Assembly (NCBI RefSeq): GCF_000024345.1
Contig: NC_013729.1
Coordinates: forward strand, 868,001 to 932,000
From: Kribbella flavida DSM 17836
Lineage (GTDB): Bacteria; Actinomycetota; Actinomycetes; Propionibacteriales; Kribbellaceae
DNA: 64,000 nt
Direction: 5' to 3'
Shown here piece after piece: positions 19,601-29,127 of this stretch (position 1 is its first letter; every line of letters begins with the position of its first letter). The notes below the pieces were generated by a model. It saw only the letters and a program-made list of their open reading frames with translations, was not told where the DNA came from and did no database searches. A program made the position numbers and the translations under genes.

Positions 19601-19665
19601 TTCCAGGGACACCACAAACGTCGCCGGCGACTCAACTGGCGACCCAAGAAGGGAGCGCGCACTGA
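16609..19665 (+). CDS. dpdH: DpdH: large P-loop ATPase
   Basis: 1018 residues from the ATG at 16609; a GTG at 16600 overlapping the dpdG stop (GTGA) is an alternative start. A P-loop GKSGAGKSHLVRW lies near residue 79 and a Walker B-like LLIEDVALIQG near 305. A Cys/His cluster (CASCRFQAPCH) near 411-420 may bind zinc or a cluster. The second half is alpha-helical and unlike known enzymes. Position and size match DpdH. It probably uses ATP to control the nuclease/helicase partners, which is inference. Confidence 0.85.
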   Translation: MSTQVNFVCWSADTVTATIPTEAATPSDAVLLGTHSPLRITRRGGKGGHAAEELITEHEVLEEFLAAEPNNGVLVATVIGKSGAGKSHLVRWAKANMPEATGRRLIYLQKTETSLKDVVEALLVDQHDPAFDEIRRRVSTLGSGMTVDEMEQRILNEIAEALRVHEAPTPLGKALVGDNGLALFFLDPLFRQHLLREDSFVKRRAKHALRGRDADEPDVPLEFTVDELPLDIGEFANIREAAATTQKIFRRLSSSAQLQVEAVALLNELFDVAVTKAASLGVGDVSQAFKKIRENLVGQEIVLLIEDVALIQGVRRDLLDAVVEVGVVQGEQRYATVRTMMAVTDGYYTDSLPETFKRRAEASSPLYEVDVDLDSSAADEQDLIDFVGRYLNAARVGKDDLEAATPQVPNHCASCRFQAPCHDNFGASSDGYGLYPYNRPAIVQAVRACAERDQARLNFNPRKVLSRAVRDVLNDNVDVIREGLFPLATFLAAEVENVGVQHLPLSVRERIEEQYPNDEAERLTTLLNFWGDGGRKVIPAGILTAFSHEPIPADLFDERQTDEPGADGAGVTRDDGPIPPSVLKQLEAIDNWSTGQTLPQGLANEMRSVLREAILARLTWLDPVIKEPDSASLKKAIPTNARGISIAGASENLQNSNPVLVVPRTARMARMFRGLVMLRAGFPERAGEALPRLDALAESAVVETRKRVIAELAVDDASLIDAAASLLRGAAASGRLPAKAKELDLVNAVLWSEPGHHRPDAGGRAPQWTAAYAIYLAARATVVDRFLAGVGAAQGTGAVHAVDIHRLLPIVRQAMARAEAGGQVVPEWCADADRKLRALERLAPVQLEYWRGLTSRIRRHMPAGTSYGDTVGAVIEAATVGHAHGLVKVNDLAALNARNETAKSWDSGSIGEVEKLLAEAESAPALTLLALAGTEAGAELPAIADFLDSTAAWVDAGLREAEANGGVATDLDAQIDATIATWFGILGDHAKREAGSELPGTPQTSPATQLATQEGSAH

Positions 19666-20348
19666 TGTCTGAGGCGACAACGACCAACACCCTGGCGCTC
19701 CGGACCAGGCGCCTCAGTGCCTTGGCGCGCGCGAAGCGCGATAATGAGGGCGAAACGCAAGCGCAGGGTCAGGTGGCCACCGCGCTGTACAAGCTCAATG
19801 GCCTGCTCATCGAACTGGACTCCAGCCTCAAGACCCGCCGGGCGCTCGTGCGGGCCGGTGTGACGTTACCGCCACTCGACGGTCTCTCCAAGCCTGCAAC
19901 CGCGCTGCGAGATCACTTTAAGAACGTTGGTCGACCAGCAGCGCAGTTCCTCACTGCCCGTTCAAAGGACGTCGCCAAGCTGCGCGACACGATGACCGGG
20001 AGTCACAAACAGGCGTGGCGGCAGTGGGCCGAGAGTCAGATCGACGCCCTCGATGAGGCCTCGCTCCCGCCGTTCGGCACCCACGCGAATGCAGTACGAG
20101 AGCGCATTCAGAGCCTGCGCCGATACGCCGCGGAAAGCCCCACGCTAGCGGTCATCTCGTCGTTCAAAGTCACACTAGACGCCGCTCGTGACAACCTCGC
20201 TGCGATCGCGGAAGGCCTCGATCCTGAAAACCTTGAGGCCCGCATAGTCGCCGGGGGGATGACACTGGCGGATCTTTCCGATGACGACCTTGTCGAACTG
20301 CGCGCCGATTCCGCGTTGGCCGCGCGGATCCAGTTGAGCATCCGGTGA
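19665..20348 (+). CDS. dpdI: DpdI: small helical protein of the Dpd system
   Basis: 227 residues, beginning at an ATG that shares one base with the dpdH stop (TGATG). Rich in Ala, Leu, Arg and Asp in heptad-like spacing (residues 20-60 and 95-180), so it should be largely helical and perhaps coiled coil. No enzyme motif. Size and position between the ATPase and the large helicase match DpdI. Likely a structural or adaptor subunit; function not established. Confidence 0.82.
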   Translation: MSEATTTNTLALRTRRLSALARAKRDNEGETQAQGQVATALYKLNGLLIELDSSLKTRRALVRAGVTLPPLDGLSKPATALRDHFKNVGRPAAQFLTARSKDVAKLRDTMTGSHKQAWRQWAESQIDALDEASLPPFGTHANAVRERIQSLRRYAAESPTLAVISSFKVTLDAARDNLAAIAEGLDPENLEARIVAGGMTLADLSDDDLVELRADSALAARIQLSIR

Positions 20349-23300
20349 GTGACGAACATTGGGCTGGCGTTCCCGACCTGCTCAGCCATCTCGAGGACCT
20401 GGAGTTGCCGCTACTCTCCTGGGGCGTCGTCGACGGCTACCTCAGCAAAGACGATGTTCTCCGGGCGATCGACGGGCAGTTGAGCCGCGAGGCCCGGGAA
20501 CGACCCTCGGCGACCCCGCCCACGGAAGAGGAGTACCTCGACCATCTCATCAACACCGGGTTGCTACACATAGTCCCGGACACTATCCCGAAATACCGGA
20601 CCCGACTGGCCGAAACGCTCCGACTGCTCCGCAGCCTCCGACAGTTGCTTCCGAGCGACGAGTCTCAAGTCGGGTGGTGGCGCCAAGCAAACGCACTGGT
20701 CGCGGACTACCGCCTACACGTGTCCCCACGTTGGTACCCCAAACGGGCGGTCACAACGCAGGAGGTGATCGCCGCCCTCGCGGCCCGAGATGGTTGGACG
20801 GCAGAGCAGGCCGGCGTGCTGCGCCGTGTGGTTGGGACCAGAGACCTAGCTCGCTTCCAGGTGCACGCGACCCGATCGATCCTTGAGGCGCTGGCGGACC
20901 CCCGTCCCGCCGGCCGGATCGTGACGGCGGGCACCGGCTCGGGCAAGACTCTGGCCTTCTATCTGCCCGCGATGCTCGACATCGCGGCCCGCGCCGAGGA
21001 GAGCCGCACGGGTCCGCACACCCTGGCGTTGTACCCGCGTAACGAACTGCTGCGCGACCAAGCGCGGGAGACCCTTCGGGTCGTCGAAAGTGTCGGCCCG
21101 CTGAACGGACCAGGGTCGAGGACCGCTCGAATCGGCCTGCTCTACGGAAATACTCCGACCGATGCCAACATCACCGGTGTGAGCACCTCGCGAGCCTGGA
21201 AGCGCGAAGGAGACGGATGGATCACGCCTTACTTCCCCTGCCTTGATGACGATTGCGGCAGTTACCTCGTCTGGACTGACTCCGACCGTAGTAACGGAGT
21301 TGAGCGACTCTCCTGCCCGAAATGCGGTGCGATGACGACACCCGGGACGGTCGCGCTGACCCGGCAGTCAATCCGAGCGGAACCGCCGGACATCCTCTTC
21401 AGTTCCACAGAGATGCTCAGCAAGCAGTCCACCGATGCACGTCTCTCCACCGTTCTTGGCTGGCGCGGGTCGAGTGGAACCCGATTGGTCTTGCTCGACG
21501 AAGTGCACACGTATTCTGGCGTCCATGGAGCCCAAGTGGCGCTAATGCTCCGGCGCTGGCGCTATGCAAATCGTCAACCCGGTGCGGTCTCGCCGGTGAT
21601 GGTCGGGCTTTCCGCGACCCTGCGCGACGCCGGTGACTTCTTCGCGAATCTGACTGGTGTCGACCGAGCCAACGTCGAGGTGATCGCGCCGGCTCTCGTC
21701 GATCTGAGGCCAACGAGTCGCGAGTACGGTGTAATCTTGCGCGGCGACCCCCTCTCGGGGGCATCGTTGCTCTCGACGACCATCCAGACCTCGATGCTTC
21801 TCGCCCGGGTACTGGACGGAAAACCGGGTCACTTCGGCTCGGTGACGTTCGCATTCACCGACGATCTCGACGTGATCAATCGGCTGCACGACAACCTGCG
21901 TGATGCCGAGGGACATGACAGGTTTGGTCTGGCACGTGGACGGGTCCTTGCTGACCTCCGCTCGCCTGCGGCGCCGCACGCGGCTGTCCGCTACAGGGAA
22001 GGACAGTCCTGGGATCTCCCTGAGCATCTGGGGCGGATGGACCGCCCGTTGCGGATCGCACGGACGTCGTCGCAGGACGCCGGGGTCGACAACGCGGCGG
22101 ACGTGATTGTCGCGACCTCATCGCTTGAGGTCGGCTTCAATGATCCCCGCGTTGGCGCCGTCATCCAGCACAAGGCGCCGCGGGACCTGGCCTCGTTCCT
22201 CCAACGCCGAGGTCGCGCGGGACGCTACCTGGCGATGCGCCCGATCACGGCGGTCGTGCTCTCCGATTACGGCCGGGATCGAATCGCCTACCAGTCCTAT
22301 GAGCGTCTCCTCGACCCGGAGATCGGGGCCCGCTCTCTGCCGGTTGGCAACCGTTTTGTGGTGAAGATCCAGGCCACCCACGCGCTACTCGACTGGATTC
22401 AGAGGCGGATCAAGGCCGACGCACGCTGGGTGTTCCGGCCCCCGCGCAACGGCAACATCAACGACAAGACACCGCAGGTCGCAACACTCCTTCAGGACCT
22501 TCTGGTCAGCGCCGACATTCAGCGCGAACTCGCCACCCATCTGCAGCGGTCACTGATGATCAGCCCCGACGAAGCACAAGCCGCTCTCTGGGAGGAACCT
22601 CGATCGTTGCTGCTGTCGGTAGTTCCCACCGCGCTCCGACGGCTCGAGTCCACCTGGATGACGCTCCCAGGCGAGGACGACCCCGGCGCACAAGGCGCGG
22701 AACCGCTGCCAGAGTTCATGACAAACACCCTGTTCGACCCGCTGAACACCCCGGACGTCCAGTTCGATCTGCCCTTCGCTGCCCGCGAGGATGCTTCGAT
22801 GGGCATCGCCCAGGCATTGCGCGAGGCCGTCCCAGGCAGGGTAAGTCGCCGCTTCGGCTACGCCCACGCCAGCCACAGCACTTGGCTCCCAGTTCCGGCC
22901 AACGACGAGCTGGCGCTCACCGACGTGGTTGCCAAGGGACATGGATTGGGCGCCTGGACCACGACTGAGGGAGAGGAATACCTCGTCGTTCGGCCTCTGG
23001 TGCTCAAGCTCCAGCAGCCGCCGCGCGGCGTTGCACCAAGTTCGTCCGCGTCCCCGGTATGGCGCTCAGCGTTCCACTACTCCGACGAGGCACTGCACGA
23101 CGTCAATATCCCGACGCCGTCGTTCTGGGCCGAACTGATCGATCGCTGTGCTTTCGCACTTCACATTACGGGCGGCCCGCTGCGGGTTCAGCGGATGACG
23201 ATTGGATCGGAGGGTGAAATTCTCGAGTCGCACAGGAAGCGATGGACTCGCCGGCCGATCTCGGTCCGGTACACACACCACGGCCAGTCGGCAGCGCTCG

Positions 23301-24754
23301 GGTTCGAACTCGACGTCGACGCCCTGATCCTTACCGGTCACTTGCCCAAGGATGGGGCGGAGTTCTTCGGTGACTTTGCAGAATCACCTGCGTGGCGCAC
23401 CCTTGCATTCCAACAACGCGTGCGTGAGGACACACGTCTCGACGGGCATGCGAACGGGTTCCACCGCGACTGGCTCACAGAGATCTACCGGCACGCCCAT
23501 GTGACGTACGGACTCACTGGTGGTGACCTCGCTGGCGCCCCAGCCGCCCTCGCCGACGGGCATTGGGCCGACGAGATCGAGGAGTTCTTCGCGGCGGCGT
23601 ACCGAACAGACGAGGAAGAGGTCACCGGGGCACGATTGCTGGCTACACTCCGCGAACTAGCGGAAAGCACCCTGATCCGCAGCGTCATCGAGGAACACGG
23701 TCGGCTCCTGGTTACCGACGACCCACGCCCCCTGACAGTTGACCTGCTCGACAGAGTCCTGCTTGACACCCTGGGTTGTGCCGTTCTGACTGCGGTACAA
23801 GAATGCATCCCCGACGCACAGGACCAAGATCTGACCGTCGACATCGAGTTGGCTGCCAACTGCGACGTAATGTCAGGAGACCGCAACTTCCGGATCATCG
23901 TCTCCGAGACCTCGATCGGCGGGTTGGGTCTGCTCGAAGCGCTCCATCGCGACTACGTGCTCGATCCGCGTCGGTTCTGGGACTCAGTCGGACGCGCCTG
24001 CGCGCCCACCGAAGCCGAGGACGTCGACACCGCGATGCAACGACTCGTTGCCGACCTCGTCGATCCCACCTCAGTGTTCGCCCCTTCCGTCAAGGCGTTT
24101 CGGGACGCAGATGGCATCGACTCGATGGACGCTGCTCTGAGGGACCTCATCCATATCTGGACTGAGCACGACGGACCGCCACCGCACCTGCTCGTCTCCA
24201 CGTTCGCCGCCCGACTGCTGCGCCCCGGCTCAAAACCGGCCATCGATCGGGTTGTCGCCAGCCTGGCGGGCGCTTGGGTTCGCGAGGAGTCAATGCTGGG
24301 CGTCGAGATCGATGCGCGCACTATCGCCTTTCAGGCCCATCGCGGCCGACTCGGCTTCGAACTCGCGCCGCTGACCCCGGACATGGCGTTCTCGATGCTC
24401 TGGATGCGCGGCAGTCAGGCCCGCTCGCAGCGCCTGGAGCACTGGCACCCATATCGCCAAAATGTGGTCGTGGAACGCACGATCCTGGACAGAGCCCTCA
24501 GCACCGGACTGGTGGACGTCGACGTTACCGCCCCGGCCTGGAACGACGACTACGTCGCCGCGATCGAACGCGACGGACGGGTCTCCCTCCGCGCACCATA
24601 TTCGCAACGGGTCATGGTGTCGGAGGCGTTGCGCGAAGTAGCCGTGACACCAGTTGAGCGCGCCGGCCTACGCGTGTACGGGAGAGTGACTGCCGTATTG
24701 CAGCGCAACGGGATCGTCCGCGCCGATGTCTCCTTGGCCGAGGAGTTGCAATGA
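20345..24754 (+). CDS. dpdJ: DpdJ: very large DEAD/DEAH helicase with zinc module
   Basis: 1469 residues from a GTG that overlaps the dpdI stop (GTGA). Helicase motifs are TGSGKT near residue 197, LLDEVHTYSG near 384, GLSATLRD near 420, ATSSLEVGFNDP near 588 and FLQRRGRAGR near 620. Between motifs I and II there is a four-cysteine module (CLDDDC and CPKC, residues 298-325). The long C-terminal part resembles the DUF1998 type of large helicases found in other defence systems such as DISARM, an analogy only. Position and size match DpdJ. Confidence 0.88.
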   Translation: MSDEHWAGVPDLLSHLEDLELPLLSWGVVDGYLSKDDVLRAIDGQLSREARERPSATPPTEEEYLDHLINTGLLHIVPDTIPKYRTRLAETLRLLRSLRQLLPSDESQVGWWRQANALVADYRLHVSPRWYPKRAVTTQEVIAALAARDGWTAEQAGVLRRVVGTRDLARFQVHATRSILEALADPRPAGRIVTAGTGSGKTLAFYLPAMLDIAARAEESRTGPHTLALYPRNELLRDQARETLRVVESVGPLNGPGSRTARIGLLYGNTPTDANITGVSTSRAWKREGDGWITPYFPCLDDDCGSYLVWTDSDRSNGVERLSCPKCGAMTTPGTVALTRQSIRAEPPDILFSSTEMLSKQSTDARLSTVLGWRGSSGTRLVLLDEVHTYSGVHGAQVALMLRRWRYANRQPGAVSPVMVGLSATLRDAGDFFANLTGVDRANVEVIAPALVDLRPTSREYGVILRGDPLSGASLLSTTIQTSMLLARVLDGKPGHFGSVTFAFTDDLDVINRLHDNLRDAEGHDRFGLARGRVLADLRSPAAPHAAVRYREGQSWDLPEHLGRMDRPLRIARTSSQDAGVDNAADVIVATSSLEVGFNDPRVGAVIQHKAPRDLASFLQRRGRAGRYLAMRPITAVVLSDYGRDRIAYQSYERLLDPEIGARSLPVGNRFVVKIQATHALLDWIQRRIKADARWVFRPPRNGNINDKTPQVATLLQDLLVSADIQRELATHLQRSLMISPDEAQAALWEEPRSLLLSVVPTALRRLESTWMTLPGEDDPGAQGAEPLPEFMTNTLFDPLNTPDVQFDLPFAAREDASMGIAQALREAVPGRVSRRFGYAHASHSTWLPVPANDELALTDVVAKGHGLGAWTTTEGEEYLVVRPLVLKLQQPPRGVAPSSSASPVWRSAFHYSDEALHDVNIPTPSFWAELIDRCAFALHITGGPLRVQRMTIGSEGEILESHRKRWTRRPISVRYTHHGQSAALGFELDVDALILTGHLPKDGAEFFGDFAESPAWRTLAFQQRVREDTRLDGHANGFHRDWLTEIYRHAHVTYGLTGGDLAGAPAALADGHWADEIEEFFAAAYRTDEEEVTGARLLATLRELAESTLIRSVIEEHGRLLVTDDPRPLTVDLLDRVLLDTLGCAVLTAVQECIPDAQDQDLTVDIELAANCDVMSGDRNFRIIVSETSIGGLGLLEALHRDYVLDPRRFWDSVGRACAPTEAEDVDTAMQRLVADLVDPTSVFAPSVKAFRDADGIDSMDAALRDLIHIWTEHDGPPPHLLVSTFAARLLRPGSKPAIDRVVASLAGAWVREESMLGVEIDARTIAFQAHRGRLGFELAPLTPDMAFSMLWMRGSQARSQRLEHWHPYRQNVVVERTILDRALSTGLVDVDVTAPAWNDDYVAAIERDGRVSLRAPYSQRVMVSEALREVAVTPVERAGLRVYGRVTAVLQRNGIVRADVSLAEELQ

Positions 24755-25272
24755 GTAGGTCACGCACCGTGCGGACTCGGCCGCGCAACGGCCTGGCCAT
24801 CACCGACGTACTGACCGCGGCCCTGCTCTCAGAGTTTTGTGCTCCGAGTCCAGAACTGTGGCTCGTCACCGGTTGGGTCACGGACATGCCCGTGCTCGAC
24901 AATGCACACCGGCAATACGACGCGGTGCTTGGCGACGATGCCCGATCCAGCCTGACCCTTACAGAAGTCCTCGGCGCGCTCACCCGCAGGGGATCCCACG
25001 TTCATGTCGCTGTTCGCGAGGTTGACCACAACCGGCGTTTCGTGGAACGGCTCCGTGCCGCCGCCGAACCCACCGCGCTATCAGCCTACTCAAGTCCTGA
25101 CCTGCACGAGAAGATGCTGGTTGGCTGGACCTGGCTGATGAAAGGGTCGATGAACTTCACCTGGAGCGGGCTCCAGCGCAACGAGGAAAGCATCGACTTT
25201 GAACTCGATGTCACCGCGGCGGCGACCCAGCGCCTGGAGTTGCAAACCCGTTGGAGGGGTGACGCGCCATGA
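24751..25272 (+). CDS. dpdK: DpdK: phospholipase D-like nuclease
   Basis: 173 residues, ATG overlapping the dpdJ stop (ATGA). One PLD-type HxK motif (LHEKML near residue 118) is followed by GSMNFTWSG, the expected Ser/Asn continuation. With a single HxK motif it should work as a dimer, like Nuc-type endonucleases. It is the best candidate for the strand-cutting enzyme of the restriction arm. Coupled translation with the helicase before it and dpdD after it. Confidence 0.88.
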   Translation: MSRSRTVRTRPRNGLAITDVLTAALLSEFCAPSPELWLVTGWVTDMPVLDNAHRQYDAVLGDDARSSLTLTEVLGALTRRGSHVHVAVREVDHNRRFVERLRAAAEPTALSAYSSPDLHEKMLVGWTWLMKGSMNFTWSGLQRNEESIDFELDVTAAATQRLELQTRWRGDAP

Positions 25273-27272
25273 CGAGCGTGACCCCTGACGAGTTCGTCAG
25301 CCGATTCTTTTCTGCACCGAACACTATTTGGCCGGACGCCGATCCGGGCCACGGGATCGTGAGCACCCTCCGGCCGTTCTTGACCGCGCTCAGCAAGCGC
25401 GGGGAGTGCCCGGTCGTGTTGCCGCGCCGCGATCTGGCGGCCCTCCCCGCAGAGATTTACGTGATCTGCTGGGACACCGCTCACTCCGGTCGGATCCGCG
25501 CACTCTTGGAAGCCGCAATTGCACACCACTGGTGCCATTTCGACGGCCGGGTAGCCATTCTTGACCCGGGCGACGCCGTGCATAAGGCAGTCCTCGACTT
25601 CGTCGGGCCTGGGACCACCTTCGTGCTCAGGCCACCGCCCGAGACCGCGGGCCAGACGTTCCGGGCGCTGACTCGGCTGGTCCGGACACTCGCCGAGGCG
25701 CCGCTGCGGACCCCGCAACTCGCCCGTCCGCTCGGCCGGATGTTGCGCGAATTCGATCTTGCGCTCGCCAGCGGTTCCACCGAGACCTCAGCGACCCTGC
25801 TGCGGGAGATCGAGGGCTTCGGTGGCATCTCCCACGAGAACATCGCGTTCCTGCAGATCCGTCGCTTGTCGCGGCTCGGACAAGACAGAGAACTCCTCGC
25901 GGATCGCTCTCTGCCGACGCTCGTCTACACCGAGCCGCCACGCGTGGTCCGGGAGGCGGTGCTCAGCGCCTGGGGGCATGACCGGATCCTCCCCGCACTG
26001 GCGGCGGACGGCGTCGACGCGGCTCTCAGCCGAATCGGGGAGCCCGGGCCAGACCTCGCGTTGCTGGTGGACGAACGCATCGCGGCGACGTTGGACGGAG
26101 AGGTCGCGACCGTTGGAGCACTGGTCACGCTTACCCGAGCCGATCGCGGGTTGGCCGCCTCATTCGCCGAGCATCCCGGACTGCCGGACGCTGTACTGGA
26201 GCGACTATCCGCGCTCCTGGCCACCGTAGAGCCTGAGCCGGAACTCAAACCCGTCCTCGAGCCCGGATCGGCCGCTGAGCCCCAGGCCCAGCCCGAGCAT
26301 GAGGTGGAGCCCACGCCCGGAGGGCCTAGTGACCCAGGCTCTTGGCAAGAATGGGTTGCGAGGCTCGGCGCGCCTGACCTCAAGCACCTGGAGGCGGGCG
26401 CTGCCGACGAATGGCCGCCGGCGTGGACAGTCGACGCAGACCTCGCCACGGCAGTCGATGCCCTGGCCGACCTGGCTGTTGACGACCTCCTCTCCGGGGT
26501 AGCTTGCTTCCTTGAGACCGACGATCCCGAGCACCCGGCCACCGCTACCGCGGCGGCGCTAATTAACCGACACCTGCTCGCCGAGCGATTTGACCCCGCA
26601 GATCTCGGCGCGCTCTGCTCGCTGTTGCAGGTGTTTCTGCGTGGAGCGCCGGATGCTTGGGCATACCACGAGGTGCTCGACGGCATTCGCAGTTACGCCA
26701 TGCAATGGGTCGCAGTCGGGACCGCGGTGCGGGCCGTCGACCTGGCCGACGCAGTGGCATGTGGTCCGGCTGTCGATAATGACACCCGTACCGGTCTCAT
26801 CACCACTTTGCTCTCCCCGCTGAATCAGCAGAGGACCAGGCTCTCCGCGCCGCTCCGTGCGCTCGCCGAGCTCGTCTGCAGCGACGTTGGCCTCGCCTTC
26901 GACTGGAGCATCCTCGAGTCCCACGAGGTGCCCGTTCTGGCCACGGCCGTGGACCCGTTCGTTCTGCTCTACAGCCTCGATTCTGGGACTGTTTCCCGAG
27001 TCAAGGCCACGATCGAATTGCAGTGGCCGCAGGCACGGGTCGAGGTCTCCTCGGCCAAGGTCGGCGGAGATCCGGCCCTCCGCCAGTACGCCCGCGACGC
27101 GGACATCATCGTCCTTGCCACCCGCCGGGCCGCTCATGCGGCGACGGGCTACATCGCCGACAACGCGGGCGCCCAGGCAGGCTTCTACTATCCGGACGGG
27201 TCCGGTACTGGCTCGATGCTCCGCGCCGTGGAAGCGGCCATCGGGGAGTGGGGTCGGCTGACCGGGAATTAG
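25269..27272 (+). CDS. dpdD: DpdD: conserved Dpd protein
   Basis: 667 residues, ATG overlapping the dpdK stop (ATGA), last gene of the operon. The N-terminal half is an alpha/beta region; a Pro/Glu-rich linker (residues 320-355, e.g. PEPELKPVLEPG) separates it from a helical region. The C-terminal 100 residues are alpha/beta (PFVLLYSLDSGTVSR; ADIIVLATRRAAHAA) and end near a Gly/Ser-rich turn (YPDGSGTGSMLRAVEAAI). No known active site is visible. The assignment to DpdD comes from length and from being the one restriction-arm member left in the set. Confidence 0.72.
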   Translation: MTSVTPDEFVSRFFSAPNTIWPDADPGHGIVSTLRPFLTALSKRGECPVVLPRRDLAALPAEIYVICWDTAHSGRIRALLEAAIAHHWCHFDGRVAILDPGDAVHKAVLDFVGPGTTFVLRPPPETAGQTFRALTRLVRTLAEAPLRTPQLARPLGRMLREFDLALASGSTETSATLLREIEGFGGISHENIAFLQIRRLSRLGQDRELLADRSLPTLVYTEPPRVVREAVLSAWGHDRILPALAADGVDAALSRIGEPGPDLALLVDERIAATLDGEVATVGALVTLTRADRGLAASFAEHPGLPDAVLERLSALLATVEPEPELKPVLEPGSAAEPQAQPEHEVEPTPGGPSDPGSWQEWVARLGAPDLKHLEAGAADEWPPAWTVDADLATAVDALADLAVDDLLSGVACFLETDDPEHPATATAAALINRHLLAERFDPADLGALCSLLQVFLRGAPDAWAYHEVLDGIRSYAMQWVAVGTAVRAVDLADAVACGPAVDNDTRTGLITTLLSPLNQQRTRLSAPLRALAELVCSDVGLAFDWSILESHEVPVLATAVDPFVLLYSLDSGTVSRVKATIELQWPQARVEVSSAKVGGDPALRQYARDADIIVLATRRAAHAATGYIADNAGAQAGFYYPDGSGTGSMLRAVEAAIGEWGRLTGN

Positions 27273-27362
27273 TGAGTGCAACGCCCACTAAGTACGCGTT
27301 AGCGGGTGCCCGCGATGAGCGCGCCGATACCGCCGGCGATTGGCTGACCAAGAAGTGGCGGC

Positions 27363-28133
27363 TTATCGACGATCGATCGATGCAACAGCGTCATGACTAT
27401 GGATGCTCTCGAGGTTGCGCACCTCAACGCGGTGCCTAACCTGGAGCAAATCGCATCTGACCGACAGGTCCCGTACCATGTCCTCCACAAACACTGGATG
27501 ATCAAAAGCCTGCATTGTGATATGCCGCTCATCGGGACGCTTGACAATTGGATAGACGGGAGCCGAACCGATCGATCGGATCATCGAAACCGCCTCGCTT
27601 GCCGAGATTGGGTACGGAGTGTCAGCACTACCCACTGTCGTCAGACGCACGTTGCTGCGCTGGTTGTGTGCTCCATAGTCTGAGATCGCCTTCGAGCATG
27701 GGCAGAGACTGGTGACTTCCGCCGTTACCGTTGACTGAATGTCTACCCCGGCTTGATCAAGACTCGCGTCGAGCCTCAAACCGTGCACCTGGTAAACGGA
27801 GCGACCTGTTACAGGTGCAGCCACTTCGGTCGCAAACTGAATCTCGGCGCCGATGCTGACCGTCCTTGCCTCAAACGCATCTGCTGCCACCTTTAACACG
27901 ATCGGCAGGCGGCGGGGATCCAATTCAGTCAGATGATCACGAATGAGTTCGACCATTCGACTCATGTGAGTTCCTCGCTTGTCCGCCGATAGCGCCACCG
28001 TGATATCGAAATCAGCAACTCCACTCTGCGCCAACTGACCGTCCACCAGGGAAACTGGGTACTTCACACTTGCTACGCCGACCCGGTCAATCGGAACACC
28101 TCGTATATCGAGTTCGTTCTGAATGTCACGCAA
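27363..28133 (-). CDS. folE2: GTP cyclohydrolase FolE2
   Basis: 256 residues from a TTG at 28133, preferred over the GTG at 28175 because GAGGAG lies 7 bases upstream and the product then starts [13 protein letters not shown], like FolE2 proteins. The FolE2 signature [18 protein letters not shown] lies near residue 148. It converts GTP to dihydroneopterin triphosphate, the first step to preQ0. Last gene of queC-queE-queD-folE2, its start overlapping the queD stop by 8 bp. A dedicated FolE2 frees the island from the host enzyme; the FolE2 class can work with metals other than zinc. Confidence 0.92.
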   Translation of the reverse strand: MRDIQNELDIRGVPIDRVGVASVKYPVSLVDGQLAQSGVADFDITVALSADKRGTHMSRMVELIRDHLTELDPRRLPIVLKVAADAFEARTVSIGAEIQFATEVAAPVTGRSVYQVHGLRLDASLDQAGVDIQSTVTAEVTSLCPCSKAISDYGAHNQRSNVRLTTVGSADTPYPISASEAVSMIRSIGSAPVYPIVKRPDERHITMQAFDHPVFVEDMVRDLSVRCDLLQVRHRVEVRNLESIHSHDAVASIDRR

Positions 28134-28494
28134 CGTCGACTCCTCGATAGCGACAGCCGGACGTACATGTCTCACGGACGACTACCTCAGTCAATCCGGC
28201 AAGTTCTGGTCGCAGCCGATCCCAGATCCAGCGGGCAAGGTTCTCGCTCGTGGGATTCTCCAACCCATTGACCTCATTCAGGTATCGATGATCGAGTTGG
28301 TCCTCAAGGGGAGTGAAGGCAGCCTTCACGTCCCCGAAATCCATCACCCAACCCAAATCCGGATCGACAGGGCCCGCTACCGATACCACCACCTTAAAGG
28401 AGTGCCCGTGCAGCCTCGAGCACTTGTGCCCCTCTGGAACGTTCGGCAGCCGATGCGCGGCCTCGAAGGTGAACTCTCGAAAGATCTCGGTCAC
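28126..28494 (-). CDS. queD: 6-carboxy-5,6,7,8-tetrahydropterin synthase QueD
   Basis: 122 residues from a GTG at 28494 overlapping the queE stop (GTGA), the usual QueD length. Zinc-binding histidines lie in FEAAHRL and in LHGHSF; the catalytic Cys is in HKCSRLHGH near residue 27; downstream are [16 protein letters not shown] and ENPTSENLA, all typical of the family. It makes 6-carboxytetrahydropterin from dihydroneopterin triphosphate, the substrate for QueE. Confidence 0.95.
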   Translation of the reverse strand: MTEIFREFTFEAAHRLPNVPEGHKCSRLHGHSFKVVVSVAGPVDPDLGWVMDFGDVKAAFTPLEDQLDHRYLNEVNGLENPTSENLARWIWDRLRPELAGLTEVVVRETCTSGCRYRGVDVA

Positions 28495-29126
28495 GGAATC
28501 CCCAGGTACTTGTGAGTCTGAAGGCTCAACTGCCAACGCGGATGCTTGAGGCAATACTCGACGGCCGCGGCCGTGTTCTGCTGCCGATCAGGACTGTCCA
28601 TCGGCTGCAATCGGAAGTGCTCGAACTCCAGGTGCTCGAATTGCGCCGGATCTCCGCCCGCCTGTGGATACACCAACTTGAGTTCATCACCCGACGTCAC
28701 AATCAGTTCAGCGCCGATCTTCGGGCTCACGCACAACCAGTCCAGGCCCTGCGGAGGGATCTGTGTGCCGTTGGTTTCGACGGCAACGTAGAAGCCCCGT
28801 TCATGGAGTGCGGATACCGCATCTGCGTCCAACTGGAGAAGGGGTTCGCCACCAGTGCACACCACCATTCGCTGATCGTGTCCGTCGTGCGGCCAGGCGT
28901 CCTCGACTGCGCGTGCTAAATCTTCAGCACTAGCGAACTTGCCACCGCCAGGTCCGTCGGTTCCAACGAAGTCGGTATCACAGAAACTGCAGATCGCTCG
29001 GGCCCGGTCCTTCTCGCGCCCGGTCCACAAGTTGCATGACGCGAAGCGGCAGAACACCGCCGGTCGACCGGCGTGTGAGCCCTCGCCCTGCAGCGTGTAG
29101 AAGATCTCCTTTACCTTGTAAGACAC
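28491..29126 (-). CDS. queE: 7-carboxy-7-deazaguanine synthase QueE
   Basis: 211 residues from a GTG at 29126, one base after the queC stop. Radical SAM enzyme: [14 protein letters not shown] near the N-terminus, then cysteines spaced C-x14-C-x2-C (from CNLWTGRE to CSFCDTDF), a spacing known in one QueE group. [10 protein letters not shown] and [15 protein letters not shown] follow. It contracts the ring of 6-carboxytetrahydropterin to carboxy-deazaguanine. Part of the island's own preQ0 pathway. Confidence 0.95.
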   Translation of the reverse strand: MSYKVKEIFYTLQGEGSHAGRPAVFCRFASCNLWTGREKDRARAICSFCDTDFVGTDGPGGGKFASAEDLARAVEDAWPHDGHDQRMVVCTGGEPLLQLDADAVSALHERGFYVAVETNGTQIPPQGLDWLCVSPKIGAELIVTSGDELKLVYPQAGGDPAQFEHLEFEHFRLQPMDSPDRQQNTAAAVEYCLKHPRWQLSLQTHKYLGIP

Positions 29127-29127
29127 G